Notes: a model not told the origin generated them from the sequence alone. 64,000 nt of DNA from Clostridia bacterium (GCA_017516445.1 JAFXCZ010000013.1:1-64000), one strand, 5' to 3'. Shown: positions 36,441 to 45,785, counted from the stretch's first letter. A program made the numbers and translations.

Positions 36441-37510
36441 TCAAACTGACAAACTGTCTGTCATATCTTCTTTATAATAACGTATAACAACAATAAAAAT
36501 TATCGGGAATAAAATAAGCCCCGCAACGCCGAACAGTTTTAGTCCCAAAAACATCGCAATAAGGGTAAAAAGCGAGCTTATTCCTATCTGCATACCAATT
36601 ATTTTAGGCTCACAGAAATTACGCACAATAACGATTATTACAAACAAAACCCCTACACCTATACCAAGCGAAAGATTACCCAGTAATACCGCGCCTATGC
36701 TCCACGGCACCAAGACGGTTCCCGTTCCTATTACGGGCAATAAATCGACAAAAGCAATTATCACAGCAAGGCTTAAAGCGTAATCTATTTTCAAAATCAA
36801 AAAGCCTATATAAAGCTGAAAAAAAGTTATTAAAGTTAGTATAAAATAACCTTTACCGAGCTTGAAAACACTGCCGATAATGATATCCTTAATTTTCAAG
36901 GTAATTTTTGTCCGCTGTTCCCCTAAAAGCGTTTTTACAAACCTTAAAAGATGCTCAAAATCCTTTGCTATAAGGCAGGTTGCTACTAAGGTTACAATGC
37001 TGCTGACAAAAAATGTCGGTGCTTTTTTAGCTACACTGCTCATAAGGTCAGACACAAAGCCAACCACCGTTTCCAACAGCTTTTTTAAGGTGTCCTCAAT
37101 AAGAAGATTAAAGTCTAAATTAAGTCTTTCGGGCAAGCCGGAAAACAGTGCGGAATACTTGTTTTGTATCTGCTCAAAGACTGTACCTATTTATCAAAAA
37201 GGCTTGGCAGAAAATCGGTAAGGCCTATCAAAAACACCGCAAACCGATAGCCTAAAAACACAAAAATTACACCCACCGCCAAATATACCAAAACCGATAA
37301 AACCGCCGCTAACAACCCCTTTGAAAGCCTGATTTTACCGCTTAAGTACCGCGACGGCTTCTGTACAGCAAACGCAATAACCGAGCCTATAACAAAAGGC
37401 AAGAGATATTTTAACACCAAAACCGAGAAACCGCCCACCAAAAAGGTTATTAACGCTATATATGCCACATCAATTATAAAATTCTTTTTTGCTATTCTTT
37501 CCAAAGCCAT
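36441..37510 (-). pseudogene. ytvI: Sporulation membrane protein YtvI, broken by a one-base frameshift
   Basis: An AI-2E/PerM-family polytopic protein. The first part (37510-37187, 107 residues) ends LPSLFDK then stop; the rest continues in another frame, giving G-T-V-F-E-Q-I-Q-N-K-YSALFSGLPERLNL and the large membrane domain through FVDLLPVIGTGTVLVPW. Adding one A to the AAA run at 37190-37192 joins the two into about 355 residues, the usual length. No other damage is visible, so this is either a fresh mutation or a homopolymer sequencing error. YtvI is made during sporulation; its exact role is unclear. Confidence 0.8.
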
Positions 37511-37560
37511 ACCCCGATATTAAAAATTTTTATATTGCTTTACCAAATATATTAAAAAAC

Positions 37561-37589
37561 TTGATTTTTTAGGCATTATAAAATATAAT
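37561..37589 (+). promoter_or_regulatory. Promoter of hom
   Basis: TTGATT, 17-nt spacer, perfect TATAAT, then an AT-rich leader of about 45 nt. No T-box or riboswitch-like fold is visible in so short a leader. Confidence 0.75.
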
Positions 37590-37641
37590 AAGATATATTA
37601 TATTATTTTCCAGAATACTGAAATTATTGTAGGAGTTTAAA

Positions 37642-38874
37642 ATGATTGATGTTGCTATTATGGGACACGGAGTTGTAGGCTCGGGTGTTGCTGAAATTTT
37701 AATTAACCATAACGAACGCATTTCAAAAAGAGTAAAGAACGATGTGAATGTAAAATACATTCTCGATTTAAGGGATTTTGATTCTTTACCCTACAGTGAA
37801 AAGTTTATTAAGGATTTCAATATCATCCTAAGCGACGCTGATGTTAAGGTGGTTGCAGAGGTTATGGGCGGTGTAAACCCCGCTTACGATTTTGTAAAGA
37901 AGTGCTTAGCTTCGGGCAAAAGCGTTGTAACCTCGAATAAAGAGCTTGTTGCCGCTAAGGGTGCTGAGCTTATTAAAATCGCAGAAGATAATAACGTTAA
38001 CTTCCTCTTTGAAGCAAGCGTAGGCGGCGGTATTCCGGTGCTTCGTCCTATGACACAGTGTATGTCCGCAAATGAGATTGACGAAATTTGGGGAATACTC
38101 AACGGAACAACAAACTACATTTTAAATAAAATGATAGTGGATAATATGGATTTTGACACCGCTTTAAAATTGGCACAGGACTTAGGCTTTGCCGAAAAAG
38201 ACCCCACTGCCGACATTGAAGGTCACGATGCCTGCCGCAAGGTTTGCATATTAGCCGCTTTAGGCTTTGGCAAGCACGTTTATCCAAATCAGGTTAAAAC
38301 CGAGGGTATTACCAAAATCACCCTTGACGATGTTGCTTATGCTGATAGCTTCGGCTGTGTAATAAAGCTTATTGGCCACGCAAAGAAGCTTAAAAACGGC
38401 AAAATTACCGCTTCGGTTGCTCCCACACTTGTAAGCCGCGACTGTATCCTGTCAGGTGTCAACGGTGTTTTCAATGCTGTAATGCTCAACGGCGACCAAA
38501 CAGGCGAGGTTGTATTCTACGGTAAGGGCGCCGGTAAAGAGGCTACCGCAAGTGCGGTTGTTGCTGATATTATGGACTGCATAAAACACATAAATGCACG
38601 CAAATATCTTTCTTGGGAGGACGGCGACAACGATTATGTTGATATAGCCCATGACCCGAAAACTCGCCTTTTCGTATTGCTCAAATCCGAGGATTTTGAC
38701 GGCTTATTAAAGCAATGGAGTGAAATTTTCGGAGAAAATATCCAGAATGTTAAAAATGAAGAAACAGGCGAAATTGCTTTCATAACCGATACCGATTTTG
38801 AAAGCAAGCTTAGAGAAAAGCTTTCACTCTTTAAAAACGGCATTTCGGTTAAAACACTTAAAACAATGCTATAA
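37642..38874 (+). CDS. hom: Homoserine dehydrogenase
   Basis: Reduces aspartate semialdehyde to homoserine, the branch point to threonine and methionine. The 410 residues begin with the Rossmann loop GHGVVGSGVAEIL (8-20), followed by TSNKELVAAKG, EASVGGGIPVLRP, GTTNYILN and the catalytic lysine/aspartate region DPTADIEGHDACRK. The C-terminal 75 residues resemble an ACT domain, but weakly, so feedback control by threonine is possible but not assured. The ATG follows AGGAG. It lies 15 nt before the aspartate kinase gene. Confidence 0.95.
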   Translation: MIDVAIMGHGVVGSGVAEILINHNERISKRVKNDVNVKYILDLRDFDSLPYSEKFIKDFNIILSDADVKVVAEVMGGVNPAYDFVKKCLASGKSVVTSNKELVAAKGAELIKIAEDNNVNFLFEASVGGGIPVLRPMTQCMSANEIDEIWGILNGTTNYILNKMIVDNMDFDTALKLAQDLGFAEKDPTADIEGHDACRKVCILAALGFGKHVYPNQVKTEGITKITLDDVAYADSFGCVIKLIGHAKKLKNGKITASVAPTLVSRDCILSGVNGVFNAVMLNGDQTGEVVFYGKGAGKEATASAVVADIMDCIKHINARKYLSWEDGDNDYVDIAHDPKTRLFVLLKSEDFDGLLKQWSEIFGENIQNVKNEETGEIAFITDTDFESKLREKLSLFKNGISVKTLKTML

Positions 38875-38889
38875 TTCGGAGGTAACACA

Positions 38890-40101
38890 ATGGCATTAAT
38901 AGTTAAAAAGTTCGGCGGTTCTTCTGTTGCCGACGCAAAAAAAGTATTCAACGTCGCAAACTTAATTGTTGACGACTACAAAAAAGGTAACGATGTTATC
39001 GTTGTAGTTTCTGCTCAGGGCGATACTACAGATGACCTTATCGCAAAGGCTAAGGAAATCAACCCTAAAAACCCGTCCAAGCGTGAAATGGATATGCTTT
39101 TATCCGCTGGTGAACAGATTTCAATTTCACTGCTTGCTATGGCTATTGAAACAATGGGCTGCCCCGTTATTTCACTTCTCGGCTGGCAGGCAGGCTTCAA
39201 TACCGATTCTCACCACACAATCGCACGCATTAAAAACATCAACGGCGAGCGTCTTAAGAATGAGATTGAAAAGAAAAAGATTGTTATTGTTGCCGGCTTC
39301 CAGGGACTTAATAAGTATGACGATGTAACAACCTTAGGCCGCGGCGGCTCGGATACAAGCGCAGTTGCAATTGCTGCTGCCCTAAAAGCTGACCTGTGCC
39401 AAATCTATACCGACGTTGACGGTGTTTACACTGCCGACCCACGTAAAGTTCCTACCGCTCGTAAAATGGATGAAATATGCTATGACGAAATGTTAGAGCT
39501 TGCAACCCTCGGTGCACAGGTGCTTAACAATCGCTCGGTAGAAATGGCTAAAAAATATAATGTTGAGCTTGAAGTGCGCTCAAGCCTTGAGCCTCAAAAA
39601 TCTGGTACAATTGTAAAGGAGATAGTTAAAATGGAAAAAACTTTAATCAAAGGCGTTGCTAAGGACAATAATGTTGCTAGCATTTCAATCATCGGTCTTA
39701 ATGATAAGCCCGGCATCGCTTTCAAAATTTTCAATAAATTGGCTCAGTCTAAAATCAATGTAGATATAATTTTACAGTCCATAGGCAGAGATAATTCTAA
39801 GGACATCACCTTTACCGTATCTCAGGATAACCGCGCTGACGCTGTTGCAGTTATCGAAGGCTTAAAGGATAGCCTTGCTTTCAAGGAAGTAACCTTTGAC
39901 GAAGGTGTTTCAAAGGTTTCAATCGTAGGTGCAGGTATGGAAAGTAACCCCGGCGTTGCTGCAAAAATGTTTGAAGCTTTATTTGATGCAGGTATTAACA
40001 TCCGTATGATTTCTACAAGCGAAATCAAGGTTTCTGTACTTATCGACGAGAAGTTTGCCGATGCAGCTGTAAGCGCAGTTCACGATAAATTTGTAAACTA
40101 A
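38890..40101 (+). CDS. Aspartate kinase
   Basis: First enzyme of the aspartate family pathway (lysine, threonine, methionine). The 403-residue monofunctional enzyme has VKKFGGSSVADA (5-16), GRGGSDTSAVAIA, a DVDGVYTADPR loop and two C-terminal ACT domains (SISIIGLNDKPGIAF and KVSIVGAGMESNPGVA), which normally bind lysine and/or threonine for feedback inhibition. SD GGAGG is 8 nt from the ATG. It is co-transcribed with hom, joining two pathway steps. Confidence 0.95.
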   Translation: MALIVKKFGGSSVADAKKVFNVANLIVDDYKKGNDVIVVVSAQGDTTDDLIAKAKEINPKNPSKREMDMLLSAGEQISISLLAMAIETMGCPVISLLGWQAGFNTDSHHTIARIKNINGERLKNEIEKKKIVIVAGFQGLNKYDDVTTLGRGGSDTSAVAIAAALKADLCQIYTDVDGVYTADPRKVPTARKMDEICYDEMLELATLGAQVLNNRSVEMAKKYNVELEVRSSLEPQKSGTIVKEIVKMEKTLIKGVAKDNNVASISIIGLNDKPGIAFKIFNKLAQSKINVDIILQSIGRDNSKDITFTVSQDNRADAVAVIEGLKDSLAFKEVTFDEGVSKVSIVGAGMESNPGVAAKMFEALFDAGINIRMISTSEIKVSVLIDEKFADAAVSAVHDKFVN

Positions 40102-40120
40102 TATAAAGGAGAAAACTCCC

Positions 40121-40672
40121 TTGGAAAAAGATGCTTTAACAGCCGGTGTTTCCGAAATCGGCGGTCTTTTCACAACGGCGGAAATCCGCGTACTGATTTG
40201 CTATATTTTCTCTTCCATCAACCAAGCTATACCGGGAAAGCTTTTGGCAAACACTCTTCATTATGAGGGCATTGCAAACTGCTTTGAAGTAAATGATTCT
40301 ATAGATTATTTATACCAAAACGGTCAGTTAGAGCTTGTAGATAAGGATGAGGATACTTATATAATCACCCAAAGCGGTAAGGACGTTGCCGAAACGCTCA
40401 AAACAACCCTTTCTATTATAGTTAAGGAACGCGCTTATAATGCCGCTTTAAAAATGTATTCGCGCTTTAAAAACACAAAGGAAACCGACATAAAAATTTC
40501 ACGCGAGGATAATAAAACCTTTATCACCTGCTCTGCTTGTGATAATGACTCCCCTTTTATGAGTGTTAAGCTTCTTGTTTCCGACGAAGAACAGGCAATT
40601 CATATAAAGGAGAAGTTTTTAAACAATCCAACCGAAATTTACTCTAATATTATTGATTTGCTCACAAAATAA
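40121..40672 (+). CDS. DUF4364 family protein
   Basis: A 183-residue protein of the DUF4364 (PF14277) family, found mainly in Clostridia. The N-terminal half has the look of a winged helix (ITAEIRVLICYIFSS-like region at about 20-35, ending in a DTYIITQSG hairpin), so a DNA-binding or PadR-like regulator is a reasonable guess; the function is unknown. Start is a TTG 8 nt after AAAGGAG. It is the third gene of the hom operon, 19 nt after aspartate kinase, and is followed by a strong terminator. Confidence 0.8.
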   Translation: MEKDALTAGVSEIGGLFTTAEIRVLICYIFSSINQAIPGKLLANTLHYEGIANCFEVNDSIDYLYQNGQLELVDKDEDTYIITQSGKDVAETLKTTLSIIVKERAYNAALKMYSRFKNTKETDIKISREDNKTFITCSACDNDSPFMSVKLLVSDEEQAIHIKEKFLNNPTEIYSNIIDLLTK

Positions 40673-40681
40673 CATTTTTTC

Positions 40682-40714
40682 AAAAGCACTTGATTTTTTC
40701 AGGTGCTTTTTGAA
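40682..40714 (+). terminator. Terminator of the hom-aspartate kinase-DUF4364 operon
   Basis: AAAAGCACTTGA pairs with TCAGGTGCTTTT over a 5-nt loop, followed by T's. Confidence 0.85.
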
Positions 40715-40722
40715 AATAATGC

Positions 40723-40751
40723 TTGACTTTATATATCATTTTAGATATAAT
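40723..40751 (+). promoter_or_regulatory. Promoter of tRNA-Thr
   Basis: TTGACT, 17 nt, TATAAT; the tRNA begins 21 nt after the -10 box. Confidence 0.8.
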
Positions 40752-40772
40752 ATTAAAGTCGCGTAAGCGCGT

Positions 40773-40848
<76 letters not shown>

Positions 40849-40884
40849 AAAATCCCGTTCACGAAAGTGGGCGGGATTTTTACT
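40849..40884 (+). terminator. Terminator of tRNA-Thr
   Basis: AAAATCCCG pairs with CGGGATTTT, followed by T-rich sequence, directly behind the CCA end. Confidence 0.8.
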
Positions 40885-40886
40885 TT

Positions 40887-40959
40887 TTCACTATTCACTT
40901 TTCACTAAAACATTATGAACGAGATTTTTGGAAGGTGACAAGTAATAGTGAATAGTGAA
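40887..40959. repeat. Inverted repeat, MITE-like palindrome
   Basis: A perfect 13-bp inverted repeat, TTCACTATTCACT at 40887-40899 and its complement at 40947-40959, encloses 47 nt. Similar less perfect pieces extend both arms. No transposase is present. It lies between tRNA-Thr and two unknown membrane genes and may be a short nonautonomous element. Confidence 0.6.
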
Positions 40960-41014
40960 GAAGTATTGCGGCTTCGCCGCTTTTATGCTACAATAAACCC
41001 AAGGCGGTGATGTA

Positions 41015-41560
41015 ATGAACAAAATTACTAAACACAACTTTTTAAGTGAAAAAACCAAGCTAAATTTCAAAACAATAATTTCCGGTGTGGTTTTTATAAT
41101 TCTTTTGGCTTTAGAAATTTGGTTACATACAGATAATAAAACTAATTTTCTCATTATTTTTGGTGTAATTCTTTTTATAATACTTGCCGTATCTATTTTT
41201 GATATTGTTTTAAAGTATAAAACTAAACATTTGCCTTCGCCTTATTATATTGTTGAAGATATATTTATACACGTTCGTGAAAAGGAAGAAATACACATAA
41301 AAACACGCAATAGAATATTTTATACTATAAAATTTTCAAAGCACGGTGAATATGTATATTTTACATCTGTCCGTTGGAAAAATCACGAAAAGGATGATGC
41401 CGATTATTCAAGCATATTCTTTTCAACTCCAGGCGATGAGTTTTACCTTGTAATTTCTAAACGTGACGGGAAAATTTGCAGGTGTTACAACAAAAAGTAT
41501 TTTTCCTTATGTGATGATGATTTTGAATATATAGACGGAAAATACTATCCTAAAAAATAA
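41015..41560 (+). CDS. Unknown membrane protein with two N-terminal helices
   Basis: I do not recognise this 181-residue protein. Two hydrophobic helices (about residues 19-38, TIISGVVFIILLALEIWL, and 45-66, LIIFGVILFIILAVSIFDIV) are followed by a soluble beta-rich domain of about 110 residues with many aromatic and charged residues, ending DDDFEYIDGKYYPKK. Start ATG lies 3 nt behind GGTGATG. It is AT-rich with frequent ATA and AAA codons, unlike the core genes around it, so it may be acquired. Confidence 0.65.
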   Translation: MNKITKHNFLSEKTKLNFKTIISGVVFIILLALEIWLHTDNKTNFLIIFGVILFIILAVSIFDIVLKYKTKHLPSPYYIVEDIFIHVREKEEIHIKTRNRIFYTIKFSKHGEYVYFTSVRWKNHEKDDADYSSIFFSTPGDEFYLVISKRDGKICRCYNKKYFSLCDDDFEYIDGKYYPKK

Positions 41561-41615
41561 GTAAATCCTCGGTTTTCAGGCACATTTTATTCGTGTCATT
41601 AAGTTCAAACTACCC

Positions 41616-41649
41616 AAAAAATCTCGTTCTTCGGAACGAGATTTTTTTA
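41616..41649 (+). terminator. Terminator with UUCG-type loop
   Basis: A 14-bp stem (AAAAAATCTCGTTC and its complement) around a TTCG tetraloop ends in a T-run. It would stop transcripts from the membrane protein gene upstream. Confidence 0.85.
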
Positions 41650-41738
41650 TCCATTGCGAAAGCACTGGCATATCATCACGCAGTATGCGTGCATTGATTT
41701 ATTCCCGATTTTATGATATAATGCAAATGGGTGATTAC

Positions 41739-42092
41739 ATGAATAAACTACCATCTTCAATTGGATTACTTATCCATATCGTATATTATATTTTATCAAT
41801 TTTATCTTTATTTTATACTGGTATAAAATCTTTCGATTATTGGCTTCATGCAATCGTACTTGCAATACCAATCACTATCTTGTATTTGTTCGAGTCTATC
41901 AAAGCTTTTAAAAATAATAAAAATATTTTTAATACTGTTAAACTAATAGTTATTATAATTTCTGTTCCCCTATTTATATTTGTTGGCGGAACCGATGCTA
42001 CCATATGCTCAATTATTTGGAATATCTATTTCTTTATTATATTTGTTATTGAAATAATATCGTTATTTGCTAAAAGCACTACTAAGAAATGA
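41739..42092 (+). CDS. Small unknown membrane protein, four helices
   Basis: A 117-residue, almost wholly hydrophobic protein with about four membrane helices (near residues 8-26, 33-50, 65-82 and 88-110). Family unknown. The start is the ATG after GGGTGATT; an in-frame ATG at 41685 lies before that site. Base composition is very AT-rich. It sits alone between two terminators, in the same accessory patch as the gene at 41015. Confidence 0.55.
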   Translation: MNKLPSSIGLLIHIVYYILSILSLFYTGIKSFDYWLHAIVLAIPITILYLFESIKAFKNNKNIFNTVKLIVIIISVPLFIFVGGTDATICSIIWNIYFFIIFVIEIISLFAKSTTKK

Positions 42093-42212
42093 AATCATAA
42101 AAATTTTCGAACAATTAACTAAAACATAACACATTCTTCCGCTCTGCAAACGAGTTCGATGACAATCTTATAAATGTTATGAGTTATCATCAATTTAAAA
42201 AAATATAGCTTT

Positions 42213-42240
42213 AAAGCACTTCTTTCGAAGTGCTTTTTCC
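42213..42240. terminator. Terminator between the small membrane gene and spo0A
   Basis: AAAGCACTTC pairs with GAAGTGCTTT over a TTTC loop with T's on the plus side. It lies directly beyond the spo0A stop and may serve both strands. Confidence 0.75.
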
Positions 42241-42241
42241 A

Positions 42242-43018
42242 TTACCCAATCTTTAATTTCAATCTTAGTTTATCGCTAATCATTGCAATAAATTCGCTGT
42301 TGGTGGGCTTTCCGCGCTCGTTCTGTATTGTATAACCAAAATAACTGTTGAGCACATCTATATCTCCCCTGTCCCACGCAACCTCTATGGCATGTCTTAT
42401 CGCCCTCTCCACGCGGGAGGGTGTTGTTGCAAATTTTTTAGCAACGGTTGGGTATAATAGCTTTGTAACCGAATTTATAATATCACTGTTCTTAATTGAA
42501 AGCATAATCGCTTCACGCAGGTAATGATAACCCTTTATATGCGCCGGCACACCAATTTGGTGAATTATTTCGGTAATCATCAATTCCAAATCGGTATCTG
42601 CAACATACATTTTATCAACCTTAACGGGTGAGATTTCATTCTTCCAACCTGAAAGCTTTATTATTCTTTCCGCCATAATATTAATATCAAACGGCTTTAT
42701 AAAATTGTATGTAGCACCCGCTTCCAAGATTTCCTTTTCAAGACGAGGATTAGCATAATTGGAAACCGCCATTACAAGCGGTCTTGTCTTTTGGTCAATT
42801 CTCTTAAGCTCGTCAAGCACGCCCAAGATATCAATATTAGGCATAAATACATCGGCTATTAAAATGTCAGGTTTCTCAGTTTTAACTGTTGAAATTACCT
42901 TTAATCCGTCTTTCTCGGTTAATATGACCTGCATACCGTAACTTTTAAGTATTTTTGCACAATTCTTTGAAAACTCGGTAGAGTCATCAGCAAGCACTAT
43001 TTTTAGATTTTTTTCCAT
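42242..43018 (-). CDS. spo0A: Sporulation master regulator Spo0A
   Basis: Response regulator that triggers endospore formation. Residues 1-125 are the receiver with acidic pocket ADDS (10-13), phosphoacceptor aspartate in ILIADVFMP (D56) and the conserved lysine in FIKPFD. The C-terminal domain (about 150-258) has the Spo0A recognition helix: [22 protein letters not shown] and [14 protein letters not shown] are near-perfect family matches. At 258 residues it is normal length. SD AAGGTGA. It indicates a spore-former, together with SpoIVB and YtvI. The usual spoIVB neighbour is elsewhere in this window, 19 kb away. Confidence 0.97.
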   Translation of the reverse strand: MEKNLKIVLADDSTEFSKNCAKILKSYGMQVILTEKDGLKVISTVKTEKPDILIADVFMPNIDILGVLDELKRIDQKTRPLVMAVSNYANPRLEKEILEAGATYNFIKPFDINIMAERIIKLSGWKNEISPVKVDKMYVADTDLELMITEIIHQIGVPAHIKGYHYLREAIMLSIKNSDIINSVTKLLYPTVAKKFATTPSRVERAIRHAIEVAWDRGDIDVLNSYFGYTIQNERGKPTNSEFIAMISDKLRLKLKIG

Positions 43019-43050
43019 AAAATGTCACCTTCATTTAGTTCGTTTTACAT

Positions 43051-43079
43051 ATATTACCATAAATTTTAGCGAATTGCAA
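43051..43079 (-). promoter_or_regulatory. spo0A vegetative-type promoter
   Basis: On the minus strand TTGCAA, 17 nt, TAATAT, about 33 nt before the ATG. A sigma-H type element was not identified. Confidence 0.55.
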
Positions 43080-43143
43080 GTGTTTCGTCCAAAAAATTAG
43101 CGTTTCTGCTTATTTTTTTACATTTTTTGTAATTAATACAAAT

Positions 43144-43173
43144 TTCGACAAATATACTTGACAAAGTTCGACA
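43144..43173. promoter_or_regulatory. Two Spo0A (0A) boxes
   Basis: TTCGACAAA at 43144-43152 is the reverse of the consensus TTTGTCGAA, and a second core TTCGACA lies at 43167-43173. The spacing of 23 nt puts both on about the same face of the helix. The second falls between the -35 and -10 boxes of the tcdA promoter, so bound Spo0A should block it; the first lies about 70-100 bp upstream of the spo0A promoter. This is a motif match only. Confidence 0.6.
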
Positions 43174-43186
43174 CAAAAATTAAAAT
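43158..43186 (+). promoter_or_regulatory. tcdA promoter
   Basis: TTGACA, 17 nt, TAAAAT, ending 28 nt before the ATG; contains a 0A box in the spacer. Confidence 0.75.
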
Positions 43187-43214
43187 AATTATGAATTCTT
43201 TTAAGGAGCTTTAT

Positions 43215-43898
43215 ATGGAAACTGCATTTTCACGTACCGAAAACTTAATAGGTGCAAAAAGCCTTGAAAAGCTTAAAAACTGCTCGGTTGCAGTTTTTGG
43301 CATAGGCGGTGTAGGCGGTTATGTTGCAGAAGCGCTTGCGCGCTCGGGCGTGGGTTGTATCGACCTTATTGACAACGACACAGTGTCAAAAACCAATATA
43401 AACCGACAAATTATTGCTACTAACTCGACCGTAGGAAAATATAAAACCGAGGTTATGAAGCAAAGAATTTTAGATATTAACCCCCAAGCCGAAGTGAATA
43501 CCTTTAATATTTTGTATTTACCCGAAACAGCCGACTGTTTTGACTTTTCAAAATACGATTATATAATTGATGCTATAGATAATGTCACAGGAAAAATCAG
43601 TCTTGCTTGCAAGGCAGAAGAAGCCGATACACCTATTATTTCCTCAATGGGAACGGGCAACAAGCTCGACCCTACAAAATTTGAAGTGAGTGACATTTAC
43701 AAAACAAGTGTTTGCCCGCTTGCCAAGGTTATGCGTTATGAACTCAAAAAAAGAAATATTAAAAAGCTAAAGGTTGTATACTCAAAAGAAACACCTATAA
43801 AAAACAACAATGAACGTACACCTTCAAGTATATCTTTTGTGCCCTCTGTTGCGGGACTTATTATAGCAGGCGAAGTTATAAAAGACTTGATAAAATAA
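43215..43898 (+). CDS. tcdA: tRNA threonylcarbamoyladenosine dehydratase TcdA
   Basis: Converts t6A37 in tRNA to its cyclic form, using ATP; E1-like ThiF fold. The 227-residue protein has the nucleotide loop GIGGVGGYVAEALARSGV at about residues 29-46, the NRQ motif (NINRQI), DAIDNVTGK, and the family pattern SSMGTGNKLDPTKFEVSDI. Start ATG follows AAGGAG; the in-frame codons upstream overlap the promoter. A near-perfect terminator palindrome follows. Confidence 0.93.
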   Translation: METAFSRTENLIGAKSLEKLKNCSVAVFGIGGVGGYVAEALARSGVGCIDLIDNDTVSKTNINRQIIATNSTVGKYKTEVMKQRILDINPQAEVNTFNILYLPETADCFDFSKYDYIIDAIDNVTGKISLACKAEEADTPIISSMGTGNKLDPTKFEVSDIYKTSVCPLAKVMRYELKKRNIKKLKVVYSKETPIKNNNERTPSSISFVPSVAGLIIAGEVIKDLIK

Positions 43899-43930
43899 AA
43901 AATGCTGAAACCTAGGTTTCAGCATTTTTT
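43897..43930. terminator. Bidirectional terminator between tcdA and capD-like gene
   Basis: AAAAAATGCTGAAACC and its exact complement flank a 2-nt centre, making an almost perfect 34-nt palindrome between convergent genes. Confidence 0.88.
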
Positions 43931-43931
43931 G

Positions 43932-45785
43932 TTATACAGTAACTGTTTCTTTTATATTCTGCGGTATCTGATATGTTGGAACAATCTGTTTTACAAGTCC
44001 CCTTATATCTGCATTTTCGTCATACATCACTTCGCGCATTTCTTCCAAGGTCTTATACAGAATATCGGCATCAATATCAATCGGTTTGCCTATATGTATA
44101 AGCTCATTTTCGGTTGCGCGCAGTCCCTCTTCCGACATAAGAAGCTCTTCATAAAGCTTTTCACCAGGACGAAGTCCTGTAAATTCAATGGCAATATCCT
44201 TGTATGGCTCAAAGCCTGAAAGACGAATTAAATTTTCAGCAAGGGTTAGAATTTTTACTGGCTGTCCCATATCGAGAACAAAAATTTCTCCGCCCTTGGC
44301 ATTGGCACCCGCCTGTAAAACAAGCGAAACCGCTTCGGGAATTGTCATAAAATATCTTATAATATTAGGGTCGGTAACGGTGAGCGGTCCGCCCTGCTCT
44401 AACTGCTTTTTAAAGAGCGGAATTACACTACCGTTAGAGCCTAAAACATTACCAAAGCGCACCGCAACAAACTCTGTTTCGGACTTCTCATTAAAGGTTT
44501 GAATAATCATTTCGCAAATGCGTTTGCTAGCCCCCATAATATTAGTCGGGTTAACCGCCTTATCGGTAGAAATCAAAACAAAACGCTTTACGCCGTATCT
44601 ATCAGCACATTCAGCAGTCTTATAAGTACCGAAAACATTATTCTTTATAGACTCATTCGGGCTGTCTTCCATTAAAGGTACGTGCTTATGCGCAGCCGCG
44701 TGATATACTATCTGAGGCTTATAGGTGCGGAATACATAATCAATACGCTTACTGTCACGCACAGAGCCTACCAATGTAACCAGATTAAGATTTGGATAAT
44801 CGTGCTTTAGCTCATTCTGAATTTCATAAGCATTGTTTTCATAAATGTCGAAAATTATAAGCTGTTTTGGATTATGCTCTGCTATCTGACGGCAAAGCTC
44901 ACTGCCTATAGTTCCACCGCCACCCGTAACTAAAACAATCTGATTTTCAACATAAGTCATAAAATCAAGATTAACCTTAATAGGCTCTCTGCCTAAAAGG
45001 TCTTCAATCTCAACCTTGCGGATGGTGGGTACATACTCATTAACATTCTGCAGTTGATAGAGTGACGGCAAAATTTTAAGCTGACACTTTGTAAGTCCGC
45101 AGATATTAAGGATTTCTGTTCTTCTGATAACAGGACAGGTAGGAATAGCGAAAATAATAGTATCAATTTCATATTTTTTCGCATTATTAACTATTGTTCC
45201 CGTACCGCCTACAATATGTACACCGCTAAGATACTGACCGATTTTAATAGGATTATCGTCAATGATACATTTGATTTTAATATCCTTATCTCCCGATAAT
45301 TCCTTAATTATAGCTTCACCTGCAGCACCAGCGCCTATAATCATAACATTACCTGTTATTGAAGTTTTAGGTGTATTTGAGGTACGCTCAGCAAGCCTAA
45401 TAGAATAGCGTTTAGTCATAAATCTTTGAACAACTATTAAAAACGCTGTTAAAAAATAATTAAGCACATAAAGCGATAAAATAACATTTCCGCTCCACAC
45501 TGATTTTTGTGCTATTGCCGTCGCAGCAAGCGGAAGTAAGCATCCTGCAAGAATACGCACAATTTCATTAAAACCCGAAAAACGCCAGAGTATGTTATAT
45601 ATTTTCATAACATACATACTGAACACTGTTGTCAAACACCAAACTACAACAACAAAAACAAATTTTGAAGGCCAGATAAAGCTGACCTCTTCACCCGCTA
45701 AAAGAAATGATGCCAAAGTAGATAAAAAAGCCGCAACCGTATCAAAAGCGACAAAGGAAAACAAGCTTAAAAATCTGTTCTTCAT
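43932..45785 (-). CDS. CapD/FlaA1-type nucleoside-diphosphate-sugar epimerase/dehydratase
   Basis: Membrane-bound UDP-sugar 4,6-dehydratase family (PglF, CapD). Four N-terminal helices (about residues 5-120) are followed by a first Rossmann unit (VMIIGAGAAGEAIIKEL) and a second, catalytic one (VLVTGGGGTIGSELCRQ) with STDKAVNPTNIMGASKR holding the catalytic residues. The start ATG at 45785 (617 residues) follows AAAGGATG and avoids overlap with asnA; a start at 45827 would overlap that gene. It likely makes a modified sugar for glycan or capsule synthesis. No other glycan genes are adjacent. Confidence 0.9.
   Translation of the reverse strand: MKNRFLSLFSFVAFDTVAAFLSTLASFLLAGEEVSFIWPSKFVFVVVVWCLTTVFSMYVMKIYNILWRFSGFNEIVRILAGCLLPLAATAIAQKSVWSGNVILSLYVLNYFLTAFLIVVQRFMTKRYSIRLAERTSNTPKTSITGNVMIIGAGAAGEAIIKELSGDKDIKIKCIIDDNPIKIGQYLSGVHIVGGTGTIVNNAKKYEIDTIIFAIPTCPVIRRTEILNICGLTKCQLKILPSLYQLQNVNEYVPTIRKVEIEDLLGREPIKVNLDFMTYVENQIVLVTGGGGTIGSELCRQIAEHNPKQLIIFDIYENNAYEIQNELKHDYPNLNLVTLVGSVRDSKRIDYVFRTYKPQIVYHAAAHKHVPLMEDSPNESIKNNVFGTYKTAECADRYGVKRFVLISTDKAVNPTNIMGASKRICEMIIQTFNEKSETEFVAVRFGNVLGSNGSVIPLFKKQLEQGGPLTVTDPNIIRYFMTIPEAVSLVLQAGANAKGGEIFVLDMGQPVKILTLAENLIRLSGFEPYKDIAIEFTGLRPGEKLYEELLMSEEGLRATENELIHIGKPIDIDADILYKTLEEMREVMYDENADIRGLVKQIVPTYQIPQNIKETVTV

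Noticed and set aside
37590..37641. Riboswitch or T-box ahead of hom
   Set aside because: The leader is under 60 nt and shows no T-box, lysine or other riboswitch motif.
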